Source: Clostridiaceae bacterium | GTDB lineage: Bacteria > Bacillota > Clostridia > Oscillospirales > Butyricicoccaceae | NCBI GenBank assembly: GCA_009911355.1 | Contig: QXXE01000005.1 | Coordinates: forward strand, 1 to 64,000 | Reading direction: 5' to 3' | Length of the DNA: 64,000 nucleotides | In this document: one piece after another, positions 26,278 to 34,214 of the stretch | How positions within the stretch are numbered: position 1 is the first letter of the stretch | Layout: every line of letters starts with the position of its first letter | Position numbers and translations under genes: made by a program | The notes under the pieces: model-generated | What the model was told of the DNA's origin: nothing | The model's database searches: none | The model's input: the letters and a program-made list of their open reading frames with translations, nothing else

Positions 26278-27336
26278 ATGACGTTAACAGAAACCATCAG
26301 CGCGATCCGCCCGCTGTGCGAAAAGAGCATGCGGGCGGCGGAAACGCGCTTCCAAAGCCTTGCCATCCCGCTGGGCAGCCTGGGCCTGCTGGAAGACGCA
26401 GTCGTGCAGCTTGCAGGGGCGCAGCGCACCGCCCTGCCCGAAATCGGTCGGCGCGCGGCCGTGGTATTCTGCGCAGACAACGGCGTTGTCGCGCAGGGCG
26501 TGACCCAATGCGGCCCCGAGGTCACAGCGACCGTCACCGAGAACATGGACGCGGGCAAAAGCGCGGTCTGCCGGATGGCGGCGCGGCTGGGGGCCGACGT
26601 GTTCCCGGTCGATATCGGCGTCATGCGCGAGGTGCAGGGCGGACATATCCTCCGGCGCAAGCTGATGCACGGCACGCGCGACTTTACCGTGGAGCCCGCG
26701 ATGACGCGCGAAACCTGCGTCAAGGCGGTCGAAACGGGCATTGACCTGGCGGGCTTCTGCGCCGTCCGGGGCTACCACATCCTGTGCGCGGGCGAGATGG
26801 GCATCGGCAACACGACAACCGCAGCCGCCGTCAGCGCGGCCTTCCTCGGCCTGCCGCCCGAGCAGGTGACCGGGCGCGGCGCAGGGCTTTCGGGCGAGGG
26901 GCTCGCGCGGAAAACCGAGGCCGTCCGCCGTGGGCTTGCGCTCCATCAGCCCGACCCCCATGACCCCATTGGCGTGCTGGCAGCAGTCGGCGGGCTGGAT
27001 ATCGCCGGGATGGCGGGGCTGTACCTCGGCGGCGCGCTCTACGGCGTGCCGGTGGTGATGGACGGCGTGATTTCGGCGGCAGCGGCGCTGGCGGCGGTCC
27101 GGCTGTGCCCGCTCGCGAATGGCTACATCCTGCCGTCGCACCAGTCGGCCGAGCCCGCCGGGCGGCTGCTGCTGGAAGCGCTGGGCGCAAAGCCCTTCCT
27201 GACGGCGGGCATGCGGCTGGGCGAAGGGACGGGGGCTATGGCGGCGCTGGGGCTGCTCGACCTCGCGCTCACGGTCTACCGCGAGATGGCAAGCTTCGGC
27301 GACGCAGGCATTGAAGCCTACCAGCCGCTGTCCTGA
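26278..27336 (+). CDS. cobT: Nicotinate-nucleotide-dimethylbenzimidazole phosphoribosyltransferase
   Basis: Activates the lower ligand to alpha-ribazole phosphate. It is 352 aa. LAIPLGSLGLLEDAVVQLAG, VVFCADNGVV, EMGIGNTTTAAA, TGRGAGLS, GGLDIAGMAGLYLGGA, the PSHQSAEP loop and a Glu late in the chain near MRLGEGTGAMAALGLLD (catalytic base region) are all conserved. ATG at 26278 follows GGAGG. No gene for dimethylbenzimidazole synthesis is present here, so the base must come from elsewhere. Confidence 0.96.
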   Translation: MTLTETISAIRPLCEKSMRAAETRFQSLAIPLGSLGLLEDAVVQLAGAQRTALPEIGRRAAVVFCADNGVVAQGVTQCGPEVTATVTENMDAGKSAVCRMAARLGADVFPVDIGVMREVQGGHILRRKLMHGTRDFTVEPAMTRETCVKAVETGIDLAGFCAVRGYHILCAGEMGIGNTTTAAAVSAAFLGLPPEQVTGRGAGLSGEGLARKTEAVRRGLALHQPDPHDPIGVLAAVGGLDIAGMAGLYLGGALYGVPVVMDGVISAAAALAAVRLCPLANGYILPSHQSAEPAGRLLLEALGAKPFLTAGMRLGEGTGAMAALGLLDLALTVYREMASFGDAGIEAYQPLS

Positions 27337-27353
27337 AACGGAGGTTTTTTTCA

Positions 27354-27875
27354 ATGCTTGTGCTTGTAACGGGCGGCGCGGCCTCCGGCAAATCGGCGCA
27401 TGCCGAGCGCCTGCTGTGCGACGCCGCCCCGGCGGGGGAGCGGCTCTATCTTGCCACGATGCAGCCCTTCGGGGAAGCCGCCGCGCGGCGCATCGCCCGC
27501 CACAGGGAACTGCGCCGCGGCAAAGGCTTCGTGACAGCCGAGCGCTGCCTGGGGCTCGCCGGGTTCGCCCCGCCGCGCCGGTCCGAGGGCGTGCTGCTGG
27601 AATGCCTGCCGAACCTCCTCGCGAACGAGATGTTCTCGCCGGAGGGCGCGGGCAGCGCGGCGGCGCAGGCGGTGCTGGACGGTGTTTTCGCGCTCGAGCG
27701 GCGCTGCGGCACGCTGGTTGCCGTGACAAACGAGGTGTTCTCAGACGGCGTCGCCTACCCCGAGGAAACCATGCGCTACCTGCGGGCGCTCGCCGGGATC
27801 AACCGCGTGCTCGCGGCGCACGCCGGGCAGGTTTACGAATCGGTCTGCGGCATTTTGTGCCGGATAAAGGGGTGA
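27354..27875 (+). CDS. cobU: Adenosylcobinamide kinase/adenosylcobinamide-phosphate guanylyltransferase
   Basis: Phosphorylates then guanylates adenosylcobinamide. It is 173 aa, normal for CobU. The Walker A GGAASGKS is at residues 7-14, followed by AERLL, LYLATMQPF, RIARHRELR (the guanylylated His is expected in RHR), LLECLPNLLANEMF and VTNEVFSDGVAYPEETMRYL. It is followed 7 nt later by cobS; a second, shorter CobU-like gene follows cobS. Confidence 0.93.
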   Translation: MLVLVTGGAASGKSAHAERLLCDAAPAGERLYLATMQPFGEAAARRIARHRELRRGKGFVTAERCLGLAGFAPPRRSEGVLLECLPNLLANEMFSPEGAGSAAAQAVLDGVFALERRCGTLVAVTNEVFSDGVAYPEETMRYLRALAGINRVLAAHAGQVYESVCGILCRIKG

Positions 27876-27882
27876 AGGGCAG

Positions 27883-28674
27883 ATGAAATCGGTTTGGAAC
27901 GGCTTCTGCGTCGCATTTTCGCTGTATTCTGCCGTCCCCGTCCCGCAGGCGCCGTGGGAAAAGGATACCATGCGCTGGGCGCTCAGCTTCCTGCCGCTGG
28001 TCGGCGCGCTGGCTGCCGCGCTGGAAACGGTTTGGCTGCTGTTTTGCCGCCATTTTTGCGTGGACGGCATGTTTTATGCCATTTTTGCGGCGCTTTTGCC
28101 GGTTGCGGTGAGCGGCGGCATCCATCTGGACGGGCTCGCCGACACCTGCGACGCGCTTTGCTCCTTCGGGACGCGCGAAAAGCGCCTTGCCATCTTAAAG
28201 GACCCGCATATTGGCGCGTTCGGCGTGCTGTGGCTGACGGCGTTCCTGCTGGCGGAGGCGGCGTGCTTCGCGCAGGTCTACCGCACGCCGGCGCTGTTCC
28301 CGGCCGCGGCCGCCGGGCTTGTGCTTTCCCGCGCGGCAGGCGGGCGGAAGATCGTCACGCTGCCCTGCGCAAAGGACTCGGGGCTCGCCTACCTGTTCGC
28401 GGAGGGCAGCGACAAACAGGCCGTAGCGTTCACGCTGCTGCTCGAAGGGCTGGCCTGCGCGGCGGGGCTGCTGCTCTGGGCGGCGCGGCGCGGGTCCCGC
28501 ACGGCGCTTGCGGCGGCGCTGTACCTGCTGGCGCTGGCGCTGTGGGACGCGCGGCACCGGTGGCTGTGCCGCAGCGGTTTCGGCGGGATCACTGGCGACC
28601 TGACCGGATTTTTTATCTCGCTCGCCGAGCTCCTGTCACTTCTTTTTGCCGCGTTTGGAGGGCTTCTGTTATGA
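27883..28674 (+). CDS. cobS: Adenosylcobinamide-GDP ribazoletransferase (cobalamin synthase)
   Basis: A polytopic membrane enzyme joining adenosylcobinamide-GDP and alpha-ribazole. It is 263 aa with about six hydrophobic segments. The conserved GGIHLDGLADTCDALCSFGTREKRLAILKDPHIGAFGV block near residues 84-115 carries the acidic metal-binding motif. GGITGDLTGF near the C-terminus is the second conserved block. ATG at 27883; its stop overlaps the next small gene as ATGA. Confidence 0.95.
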   Translation: MKSVWNGFCVAFSLYSAVPVPQAPWEKDTMRWALSFLPLVGALAAALETVWLLFCRHFCVDGMFYAIFAALLPVAVSGGIHLDGLADTCDALCSFGTREKRLAILKDPHIGAFGVLWLTAFLLAEAACFAQVYRTPALFPAAAAGLVLSRAAGGRKIVTLPCAKDSGLAYLFAEGSDKQAVAFTLLLEGLACAAGLLLWAARRGSRTALAAALYLLALALWDARHRWLCRSGFGGITGDLTGFFISLAELLSLLFAAFGGLLL

Positions 28675-28988
28675 CTGTTTTGATCGTTGGCGGCGCGTTC
28701 CAGGGCAAAGCCGCCTTTGCGGAAACGGAATATCCGACGCTGCCGCTGGTACGGGGGCTGCACCGGCTGGTGCGCGAAACGCTGGACGCGGGCGGCGACC
28801 CGCAGGCCCTTTTGCCGGAGCTGCTGGGAAAGGCGGTCACCTGTGACGAAATCGGCTGCGGGGTCGTGCCCGTGGAGCCGTCCGAGGAGCGTTGGCGGGA
28901 GGAGACCGGGCGGCTGTGCTGCGCGCTCGCAGAACAGGCAGACGCGGTCTATCGCGTGTGGGCGGGCATCCCGCAGCGGATCAAATAA
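28671..28988 (+). CDS. Short CobU-like P-loop protein, 105 aa
   Basis: The N-terminus VLIVGGAFQGKAAFAE resembles a CobU P-loop (GGxxQGK, with the usual final Ser/Thr replaced by Ala). The C-terminus (VTCDEIGCGVVPVEPSEERWREETGRL, then VYRVWAGIPQRIK) matches the end of CobU, while the middle third with the guanylylation histidine is missing. It is therefore a truncated CobU paralogue rather than a bifunctional enzyme. It overlaps cobS by 4 nt, is tightly packed before cbiB and is intact in frame, so it is probably expressed. Its role is unknown; a kinase-only or regulatory function is possible. Confidence 0.8.
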   Translation: MTVLIVGGAFQGKAAFAETEYPTLPLVRGLHRLVRETLDAGGDPQALLPELLGKAVTCDEIGCGVVPVEPSEERWREETGRLCCALAEQADAVYRVWAGIPQRIK

Positions 28989-29010
28989 CGGGGTTTCGAG
29001 GAGTGGTAAT

Positions 29011-29967
29011 ATGAGATACGCGGCGCTTGCGGCGCTCGGTTTCCTGCTGGATGCGCTGCTTGGCGACCCCGCGTGGCTGCCGCACCCGGTCTGCGGCATT
29101 GGCGCGCTGATTTCCCGGCTGGAAAAGCTGCTGCGGAGGTGGTTCCCGGCGACCCCGCGCGGGGAAACGGCGGCGGGCGTGCTGCTGTGGCTGTGCGTCA
29201 CAGGGGCCAGCTTTGGCGCGACGGCGCTTTGCCTCGCCGCGCTGGGCCGGGTCTCGCCGTGGCTGCGGCTGGCGGCGGAAGCGGCGCTGTGCGGCCTGAT
29301 CCTCGCGCGGCGCAGCCTTGCGCAAGCCGCGCGGCATGTGGGGACGGCGCTTGCGCAGTCGCTGGACGCGGGGCGTGAAGCGGTCGGCTGGTATGTCGGG
29401 CGGGACACCTCCGGGCTGGACAAAGAGGGCGTACTGAAGGCCGCCGTAGAGACGGTTGCGGAGAACACGACCGACGGCGTGATCGCGCCGCTGCTGTTCC
29501 TGCTGCTGGGCGGCGCGCCGCTCGGGATGTGGTACAAGGCGGTCAACACCCTGGATTCGATGGTCGGCTACCACAACGAAGCATATGAATCCTTCGGCAA
29601 ATTCTCCGCCAGGATGGACGACCTCGCAAACCTGCTCCCGGCGCGGCTTTCGGCGCTGCTGCTGATCGCGGCGGCTGCGCTGTCCGGGCTGGACGGCAAG
29701 GGGGCGTGGCGCATCTGGAAGCGCGACCGCCGCAGGCACAAGAGCCCGAACGCGGGCCAGACCGAGTCGGCTGTCGCGGGCGCGCTCGGCGTGCAGCTGG
29801 GCGGGAACGCCTCCTACTTCGGGAAAACCGTCCAAAAGGCGGCGCTCGGGGAGGAAAAACGTGTGATTGAAACCGCCGACCTTGCCCGCACAGTGCGGCT
29901 GATGAACCTCGCGTCGCTGCTGGCGCTGGGGCTCGGCGTACTGGCTCGGCTGGCGGCTGCCTGCTGA
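29011..29967 (+). CDS. cbiB: Adenosylcobinamide-phosphate synthase CbiB
   Basis: Attaches aminopropanol phosphate to adenosylcobyric acid. It is 318 aa, polytopic in the membrane. LLDALLGDPAWLPHPVCGIGALI, RDTSGLDKEGVLKAAVETVAENTTDGVIAPL and WYKAVNTLDSMVGYHNEAYESFGKFSARMDDLANL are the hallmark blocks, and RRHKSPNAGQTESAVAGALGVQLGG lies in the C-terminal third. ATG at 29011 has GAGGAG upstream. Confidence 0.96.
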   Translation: MRYAALAALGFLLDALLGDPAWLPHPVCGIGALISRLEKLLRRWFPATPRGETAAGVLLWLCVTGASFGATALCLAALGRVSPWLRLAAEAALCGLILARRSLAQAARHVGTALAQSLDAGREAVGWYVGRDTSGLDKEGVLKAAVETVAENTTDGVIAPLLFLLLGGAPLGMWYKAVNTLDSMVGYHNEAYESFGKFSARMDDLANLLPARLSALLLIAAAALSGLDGKGAWRIWKRDRRRHKSPNAGQTESAVAGALGVQLGGNASYFGKTVQKAALGEEKRVIETADLARTVRLMNLASLLALGLGVLARLAAAC

Positions 29968-29995
29968 AAACCTGATTCCTGAAAGGGGGGTAACT

Positions 29996-31090
29996 ATGGA
30001 CGCCTTTGCGCATGGCGGCGACCTCGACGGGTACGCCCGCCGGTTCCCGGGGCGCGTGCCGCTGGATTTTTCCGCCAGCCTGAACCCGCTGGGGATGCCG
30101 CAGGAGGTGCGCGCGGCGCTGCACGCAGCGGTCGACGGCTGCGCACGCTACCCCGACCCATTTTGCCGCGAGCTGCGGGAGGGGCTGGCGGCAAAATGGG
30201 GGCTCTCGCCGGAGCAGATTTTTTGCGGCAACGGCGCGGCGGAGATCTTCGACCGGCTGGCGGCGGTTCTCCGTCCGCGCACCGCGCTGCTGCTCGCCCC
30301 CGGCTTTTCGGAGTACGAACGGGCGCTTTGCCGCGTGGGGACGGCCTGCCGGTTCCATATGCTGCACAAAGAGGAGGGTTTCGCCGTAACCGAACGCATC
30401 CTGGACCAAATCCCGGGGGAAGGCGGCGCAGTGTTCCTCTGCTCGCCGAACAACCCGACCGGGCAGGCAATCGGCTCCGGCCTGCTCGCCCGCATCGCCG
30501 GCCGGTGCGGCGAAACCGGCGCGTGGCTGGTTGTCGACGAGTGCTTCGGCGGCTTCCTTGCGGACGGGCGGGAGCGCTCCATGCGGCGCTTCCTTGAACG
30601 GTACGGACGGCTGGCAATCGTCCGCGCGTTCACCAAGCTGTATGCACTGGCGGGCGTGCGGCTTGGCTGGTGCATGGCGCAGAGCCCGGCGCTGATCGAA
30701 TCGCTCCGCGCGGCGGGCCAGCCGTGGAACGTCTCATACCTCGCGCAAAAGGCGGGCGCGGCGGCGCTCGGATGCGATGCATTCGCCCAGGAAAGCGCGC
30801 GGTATATCGTGCGCGAGCGCGCCTTCCTGAGCGAAGGGCTGCGCCGCTGCGGCCTGTGGTGCTGCCCCGGCCAGGCAAATTTTGTGTTATTCGAGTCAGC
30901 CGATCCTACCCTTGCGGAGCGGCTGATGCCGCACGGCGTCCTGCTGCGCAGCTGCGCGGATTTCCGCGGGCTGGGTGCGGGCTGGTACCGGGTGGCGGTG
31001 CGGACGCACGCGGAAAACGTGCGGCTTTTAGAAACCATCCAGGAGGTGCTGCATGGCAAAAACGATCATGGTACAGGGCACGTGCTCTAA
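29996..31090 (+). CDS. cobD: L-threonine-O-3-phosphate decarboxylase CobD
   Basis: PLP enzyme giving (R)-1-amino-2-propanol phosphate for CbiB. It is 364 aa, class I aminotransferase fold, with FSASLNPLGMP at the N-terminus, FCGNGAAEIFDRL, CSPNNPTGQAIG, VVDECFGGF and the PLP lysine Lys214 in AFTKLYALAGVRLGW. HisC-type proteins share the fold, but operon position next to cbiB and the N-terminal HGGD sequence favour CobD. ATG at 29996 follows AAGGGGGG. The 3' end overlaps cbiP by 38 nt. Confidence 0.93.
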   Translation: MDAFAHGGDLDGYARRFPGRVPLDFSASLNPLGMPQEVRAALHAAVDGCARYPDPFCRELREGLAAKWGLSPEQIFCGNGAAEIFDRLAAVLRPRTALLLAPGFSEYERALCRVGTACRFHMLHKEEGFAVTERILDQIPGEGGAVFLCSPNNPTGQAIGSGLLARIAGRCGETGAWLVVDECFGGFLADGRERSMRRFLERYGRLAIVRAFTKLYALAGVRLGWCMAQSPALIESLRAAGQPWNVSYLAQKAGAAALGCDAFAQESARYIVRERAFLSEGLRRCGLWCCPGQANFVLFESADPTLAERLMPHGVLLRSCADFRGLGAGWYRVAVRTHAENVRLLETIQEVLHGKNDHGTGHVL

Positions 31091-32558
31091 CGCGGGGAAA
31101 AGCGTCCTCGCCGCCGCGCTCTGCCGGATTTTCCGGCAGGACGGATACAAAACGGCCCCCTTCAAGTCCCAAAACATGGCGCTCAACTCATTTGTGACGG
31201 CGGACGGGCTGGAAATGGGGCGTGCGCAGGCGATGCAGGCAGAGGCCGCTGGCATCCTGCCCGACGTGCGTATGAACCCCATCCTGCTCAAGCCCACCAG
31301 CGACACAGGCTCGCAGGTCATCGTGAACGGCAGGCCGGTGGGCACGCGCACCGCCCGCGCCTACTGGACGGAAAAGCAGGCGCTGCGCCCGGTGGTGCAG
31401 GCGGCGTTCGACAGCCTTGCGGCGGAGCATGATGTGATCGTGATCGAGGGCGCGGGCAGCCCCGCCGAGATCAACCTGAAACGGGACGATTTCGTCAATA
31501 TGGGGCTGGCCGCGATGCTGGACGCGCCGGTCGTGCTGGTCGGCGACATCGACCGGGGCGGCGTGTTCGCGTCGCTTTACGGCACGGTGAAGCTGCTGGA
31601 ACCGGACGAGCAGTCGCGCATCAAGGGGCTGATTATCAACAAATTCCGCGGGGACGCCGGCATCCTGCGCCCCGGCCTGGGCACGCTCGAGGAGCTGACC
31701 GGCAAGCCGGTGCTGGGGGTCGTGCCCTTCGCGCCGCTCGACCTCGACGACGAAGACAGCCTCTCCGTCCGGCTGGACACGCACACGGCAAGCGGCCAGC
31801 TGGATATCGTGGCCGTCCGCCTGCCGCACCTGTCCAACTTCACCGATTTCAGCGCCTTTTCGCGCGTCCCGGGCGTCAGCCTGCGCTACGCGGAACGGCC
31901 GGGGCAGCTGGGCAGCGCCGACCTTGTCATCCTCCCGGGCACAAAATCAACGCTTGCCGACCTGAAATGGCTGCGGGAAAGCGGCATGGAAGCAAAAATC
32001 ATGCAGCTGCACGCGGCAGGCACGCCGGTTGCCGGCGTCTGCGGCGGCTACCAGATGCTGGGGCGGCGGCTGTGCGACCCGGAAGGCCAGGAGGGCGGCG
32101 GCGAGCTGCGCGGCCTGGGGCTGCTGCCTGTGGAAACGGTCTTCCGCGCCGAAAAGACCACCGTGCAGGCGCGCGGCGAGGTGCTCCCGCAGGAGGGCTT
32201 CTGGGGCGCGCTTTCCGGCGCCGCGACCGAGGGCTATGAAATCCACATGGGCGAAACGGCGCTCTCCGGGGACGCACAGCCGTTCCAGCTGCTCCGGCGC
32301 GGGGCGGAAACCGTACCGGACGGCTGCGTCAGCGGCAGCGTCTTCGGCACCTACCTGCACGGCGTATTCGACAGCCCCGGCTTCCTCCGCCGCCTGACCA
32401 GGGTGCTGGCGGAGCGGCGCGGGCTGGCGCTGGGCGCAGTGCCGCCCGACCCGGCGCAGTACCGCGAAGCGCAGTATGACAAGCTGGCGGCGCTCGTACG
32501 GGACGCGCTGGACATGGAAAAACTCTATCGGATTCTGGAAGGGGATGCATCGGTATGA
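31053..32558 (+). CDS. cbiP: Cobyric acid synthase CbiP
   Basis: Amidates the b, d, e and g carboxylates of adenosylcobyrinate a,c-diamide. It is 501 aa. The ATPase domain starts with MVQGTCSNAGKSVLAAALCR (P-loop 9-17) and has FKSQNMALNSFVT and EGAGSPAEINL. The glutaminase domain carries GVCGGYQMLGRRL (nucleophile Cys near residue 330) and GTYLHGVFD with the catalytic His. ATG at 31053 follows AGGAGG within the cobD end. Confidence 0.97.
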   Translation: MAKTIMVQGTCSNAGKSVLAAALCRIFRQDGYKTAPFKSQNMALNSFVTADGLEMGRAQAMQAEAAGILPDVRMNPILLKPTSDTGSQVIVNGRPVGTRTARAYWTEKQALRPVVQAAFDSLAAEHDVIVIEGAGSPAEINLKRDDFVNMGLAAMLDAPVVLVGDIDRGGVFASLYGTVKLLEPDEQSRIKGLIINKFRGDAGILRPGLGTLEELTGKPVLGVVPFAPLDLDDEDSLSVRLDTHTASGQLDIVAVRLPHLSNFTDFSAFSRVPGVSLRYAERPGQLGSADLVILPGTKSTLADLKWLRESGMEAKIMQLHAAGTPVAGVCGGYQMLGRRLCDPEGQEGGGELRGLGLLPVETVFRAEKTTVQARGEVLPQEGFWGALSGAATEGYEIHMGETALSGDAQPFQLLRRGAETVPDGCVSGSVFGTYLHGVFDSPGFLRRLTRVLAERRGLALGAVPPDPAQYREAQYDKLAALVRDALDMEKLYRILEGDASV

Positions 32559-33195
32559 CAGACAAGGGCTTTCTACGGCCGCAGGAGATCGAGAAACGCA
32601 GCTTTGCAATCATTACGGAGGAGCTCGGGGGACGCGACTTCCCGGCGGGCACGGCCGAGGTCGTCAAGCGCGTGATCCACGCGACGGCGGATTTCGATTA
32701 CGCCGAAAACCTGGCATTTTCGCCGGATGTGGTCAGCCGCGCGCGGGGGCCCTGCGGGCGGGCGCGACAGTCGTGACGGACACCAACATGGCGCTCGCGG
32801 GCGTGAACAAACCGGCGCTGCGTCAGCTGGGCTGCAAAGCAGCCTGCTTCATGGCCGACCCCGGGGTCGCCGCTGAAGCCAGGCAGCGCGGCGTGACCCG
32901 CGCGACAGTCTCAATGGAACGCGCCGCCAGCCTGGAGGGCCCGGCCGTCTTTGCCATCGGCAACGCGCCGACCGCCCTGATGCGCCTGCACGAGCTGACG
33001 GAGGCGGGCTCGCTCCGCCCGGCGCTGGTAATCGGCGTGCCGGTCGGCTTCGTCAACGTGACCGAGTCGAAGGAGCTGTTCCTCGGCGGCGAAACGCCGT
33101 ACATCATCGCGCGCGGGCGCAAGGGCGGCTCCAATGTCGCCGCCGCGATTGTCAACGCGCTGCTTTACGGGCTGATTGAACGGGAGGGGTTCTGA
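32555..33195 (+). pseudogene. cbiC: Cobalt-precorrin-8 methylmutase CbiC, frameshifted
   Basis: The first frame (32555 to 32776) encodes the N-terminus up to ENLAFSPDVVSRA, then runs into RGPCGRARQS and a stop. The rest (LRAGATVVTDTNMALAGVNK through GGSNVAAAIVNALLYGLIEREGF) continues in the -1 frame to 33195. Adding one base in the G5C3 tract at about 32746-32753 restores an intact CbiC of about 213 aa, with the catalytic-His region KRVIHATADFDY and the TDTNMALAGVNK motif both present. It could be a true loss-of-function mutation or a consensus error in a GC homopolymer. All other operon genes are intact, which favours error or a recent mutation. ATGA overlap with cbiP. Confidence 0.88.
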
Positions 33196-33196
33196 C

Positions 33197-33967
33197 ATGA
33201 AAAAAGCACTTGCGGTCATCAGCTTTGGCACGGCGCTGCCAGACGCGCGGCAGGCGATCAGCCGGGTCGAGGAAACCCTGCGCGCCGCCCTGCCGGGCTA
33301 TGACTGTTTCCGGGCGTTCACGTCGTCCATCGTCCGCCAGAAGATCGCGCGCGTGGAAGGGATTCAAATCCCCGGCGCAGGGGAGCTCGCGGCGCAGCTG
33401 CTCGCCGCCGGTTATGAAGAGGTGCGCTGCCAGAGCCTGCACGTCATGCCGGGGCTGGAATACGAAAAGATGTGCCGCGAGCTTGCCCCCTACCGGGAGA
33501 AATTCGCGCGGTTTTCAATCGGCGCGCCGCTGCTGGCCACCCCGGAGGACTGCCGCAGGCTGTGCCAGGCGCTGCTGGCCGGGCTCCCGGAGCGCGCGCC
33601 CGACGAAGCCTGGGTCTACATGGGGCATGGCACCGAGCATTTTGCAAACGCAGTTTACAGCGGGCTGGAAAACCAGTTCCGGTCGCTGGGGGCCGAACGC
33701 ATCTATGTCGGCACCGTCGAGGGCTTCCCGGATCTTGATTACGTGCGCAGCCGGCTGCGGCAGCGGCAGGTGCGCCGGGTAACGCTCGCGCCGCTGATGG
33801 TCGTCGCGGGCGACCATGCAAAAAACGACCTCGCGGGCGACGGGGAGGACAGCTGGAAATCGGTGCTCACACGGGACGGCTTCGAGGTGCAGGTTGACCT
33901 GCGCGGGCTCGGGGAGTACGCGGCTGTCCGCGAGCACTTCGCGGCGCACTGCCTCGCCGGTGAATGA
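33197..33967 (+). CDS. cbiK: Sirohydrochlorin cobaltochelatase CbiK
   Basis: Inserts Co2+ into sirohydrochlorin, the entry into the early-cobalt pathway. It is 256 aa, class II chelatase of the CbiK type rather than short CbiX. LAVISFGTALPDARQAI opens the protein, SIVRQKI and QSLHVMPGLEYEKM (metal-site His) follow, and VYMGHGTEHFANAVY near residues 142-156 carries the catalytic His. TLAPLMVVAGDHAKNDLAGDGEDSWKS is the conserved C-terminal block. ATG at 33197 follows GGAGGGG. It is the last gene of the operon, before a strong terminator. Confidence 0.96.
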   Translation: MKKALAVISFGTALPDARQAISRVEETLRAALPGYDCFRAFTSSIVRQKIARVEGIQIPGAGELAAQLLAAGYEEVRCQSLHVMPGLEYEKMCRELAPYREKFARFSIGAPLLATPEDCRRLCQALLAGLPERAPDEAWVYMGHGTEHFANAVYSGLENQFRSLGAERIYVGTVEGFPDLDYVRSRLRQRQVRRVTLAPLMVVAGDHAKNDLAGDGEDSWKSVLTRDGFEVQVDLRGLGEYAAVREHFAAHCLAGE

Positions 33968-33984
33968 CCGCCCGGCATCCACAT

Positions 33985-34023
33985 AAAAGCAAAACCACCC
34001 GCCAAACGGGTGGTTTTGCTTTT
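33985..34023 (+). terminator. Terminator of the cobalamin operon
   Basis: AAAAGCAAAACCACCCG and its exact reverse complement form a 17-bp stem around CCAAA, with T-rich sequence at the 3' arm. It marks the end of the 21-kb transcript. Confidence 0.9.
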
Positions 34024-34190
34024 GTGCGAACGTATGGGAAATGTGAGAAGGTTTCGGGAGCCTGCCCGTGAGCGCCAAATGTCAGCGGGCCCAGCCCTTT
34101 GCGCATTTATACGGTCCCGCCCGCCCAAAAGTGCAGCTGATTGAACCGGCAAGCTTTTCAGAATGCGCGTATTAAAAGAGAGGTTTATCG

Positions 34191-34214
34191 AAAAAAGTGC
34201 TTGCAGCTGCGCAC
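34191..34214 (-). terminator. Terminator of the binding-protein gene at 34215
   Basis: On the minus strand GTGC-GCAGCTGCAA-GCAC is followed by six T, directly after the stop codon. The stem is short but the T-run is clear. Confidence 0.55.

Noticed and set aside
32735-32776. Programmed -1 frameshifting in cbiC
   Set aside because: The CGGGGGCCC tract does not fit an X-XXY-YYZ slippery heptamer in the reading frame and no clear pseudoknot follows; a simple indel or sequence error is more likely.
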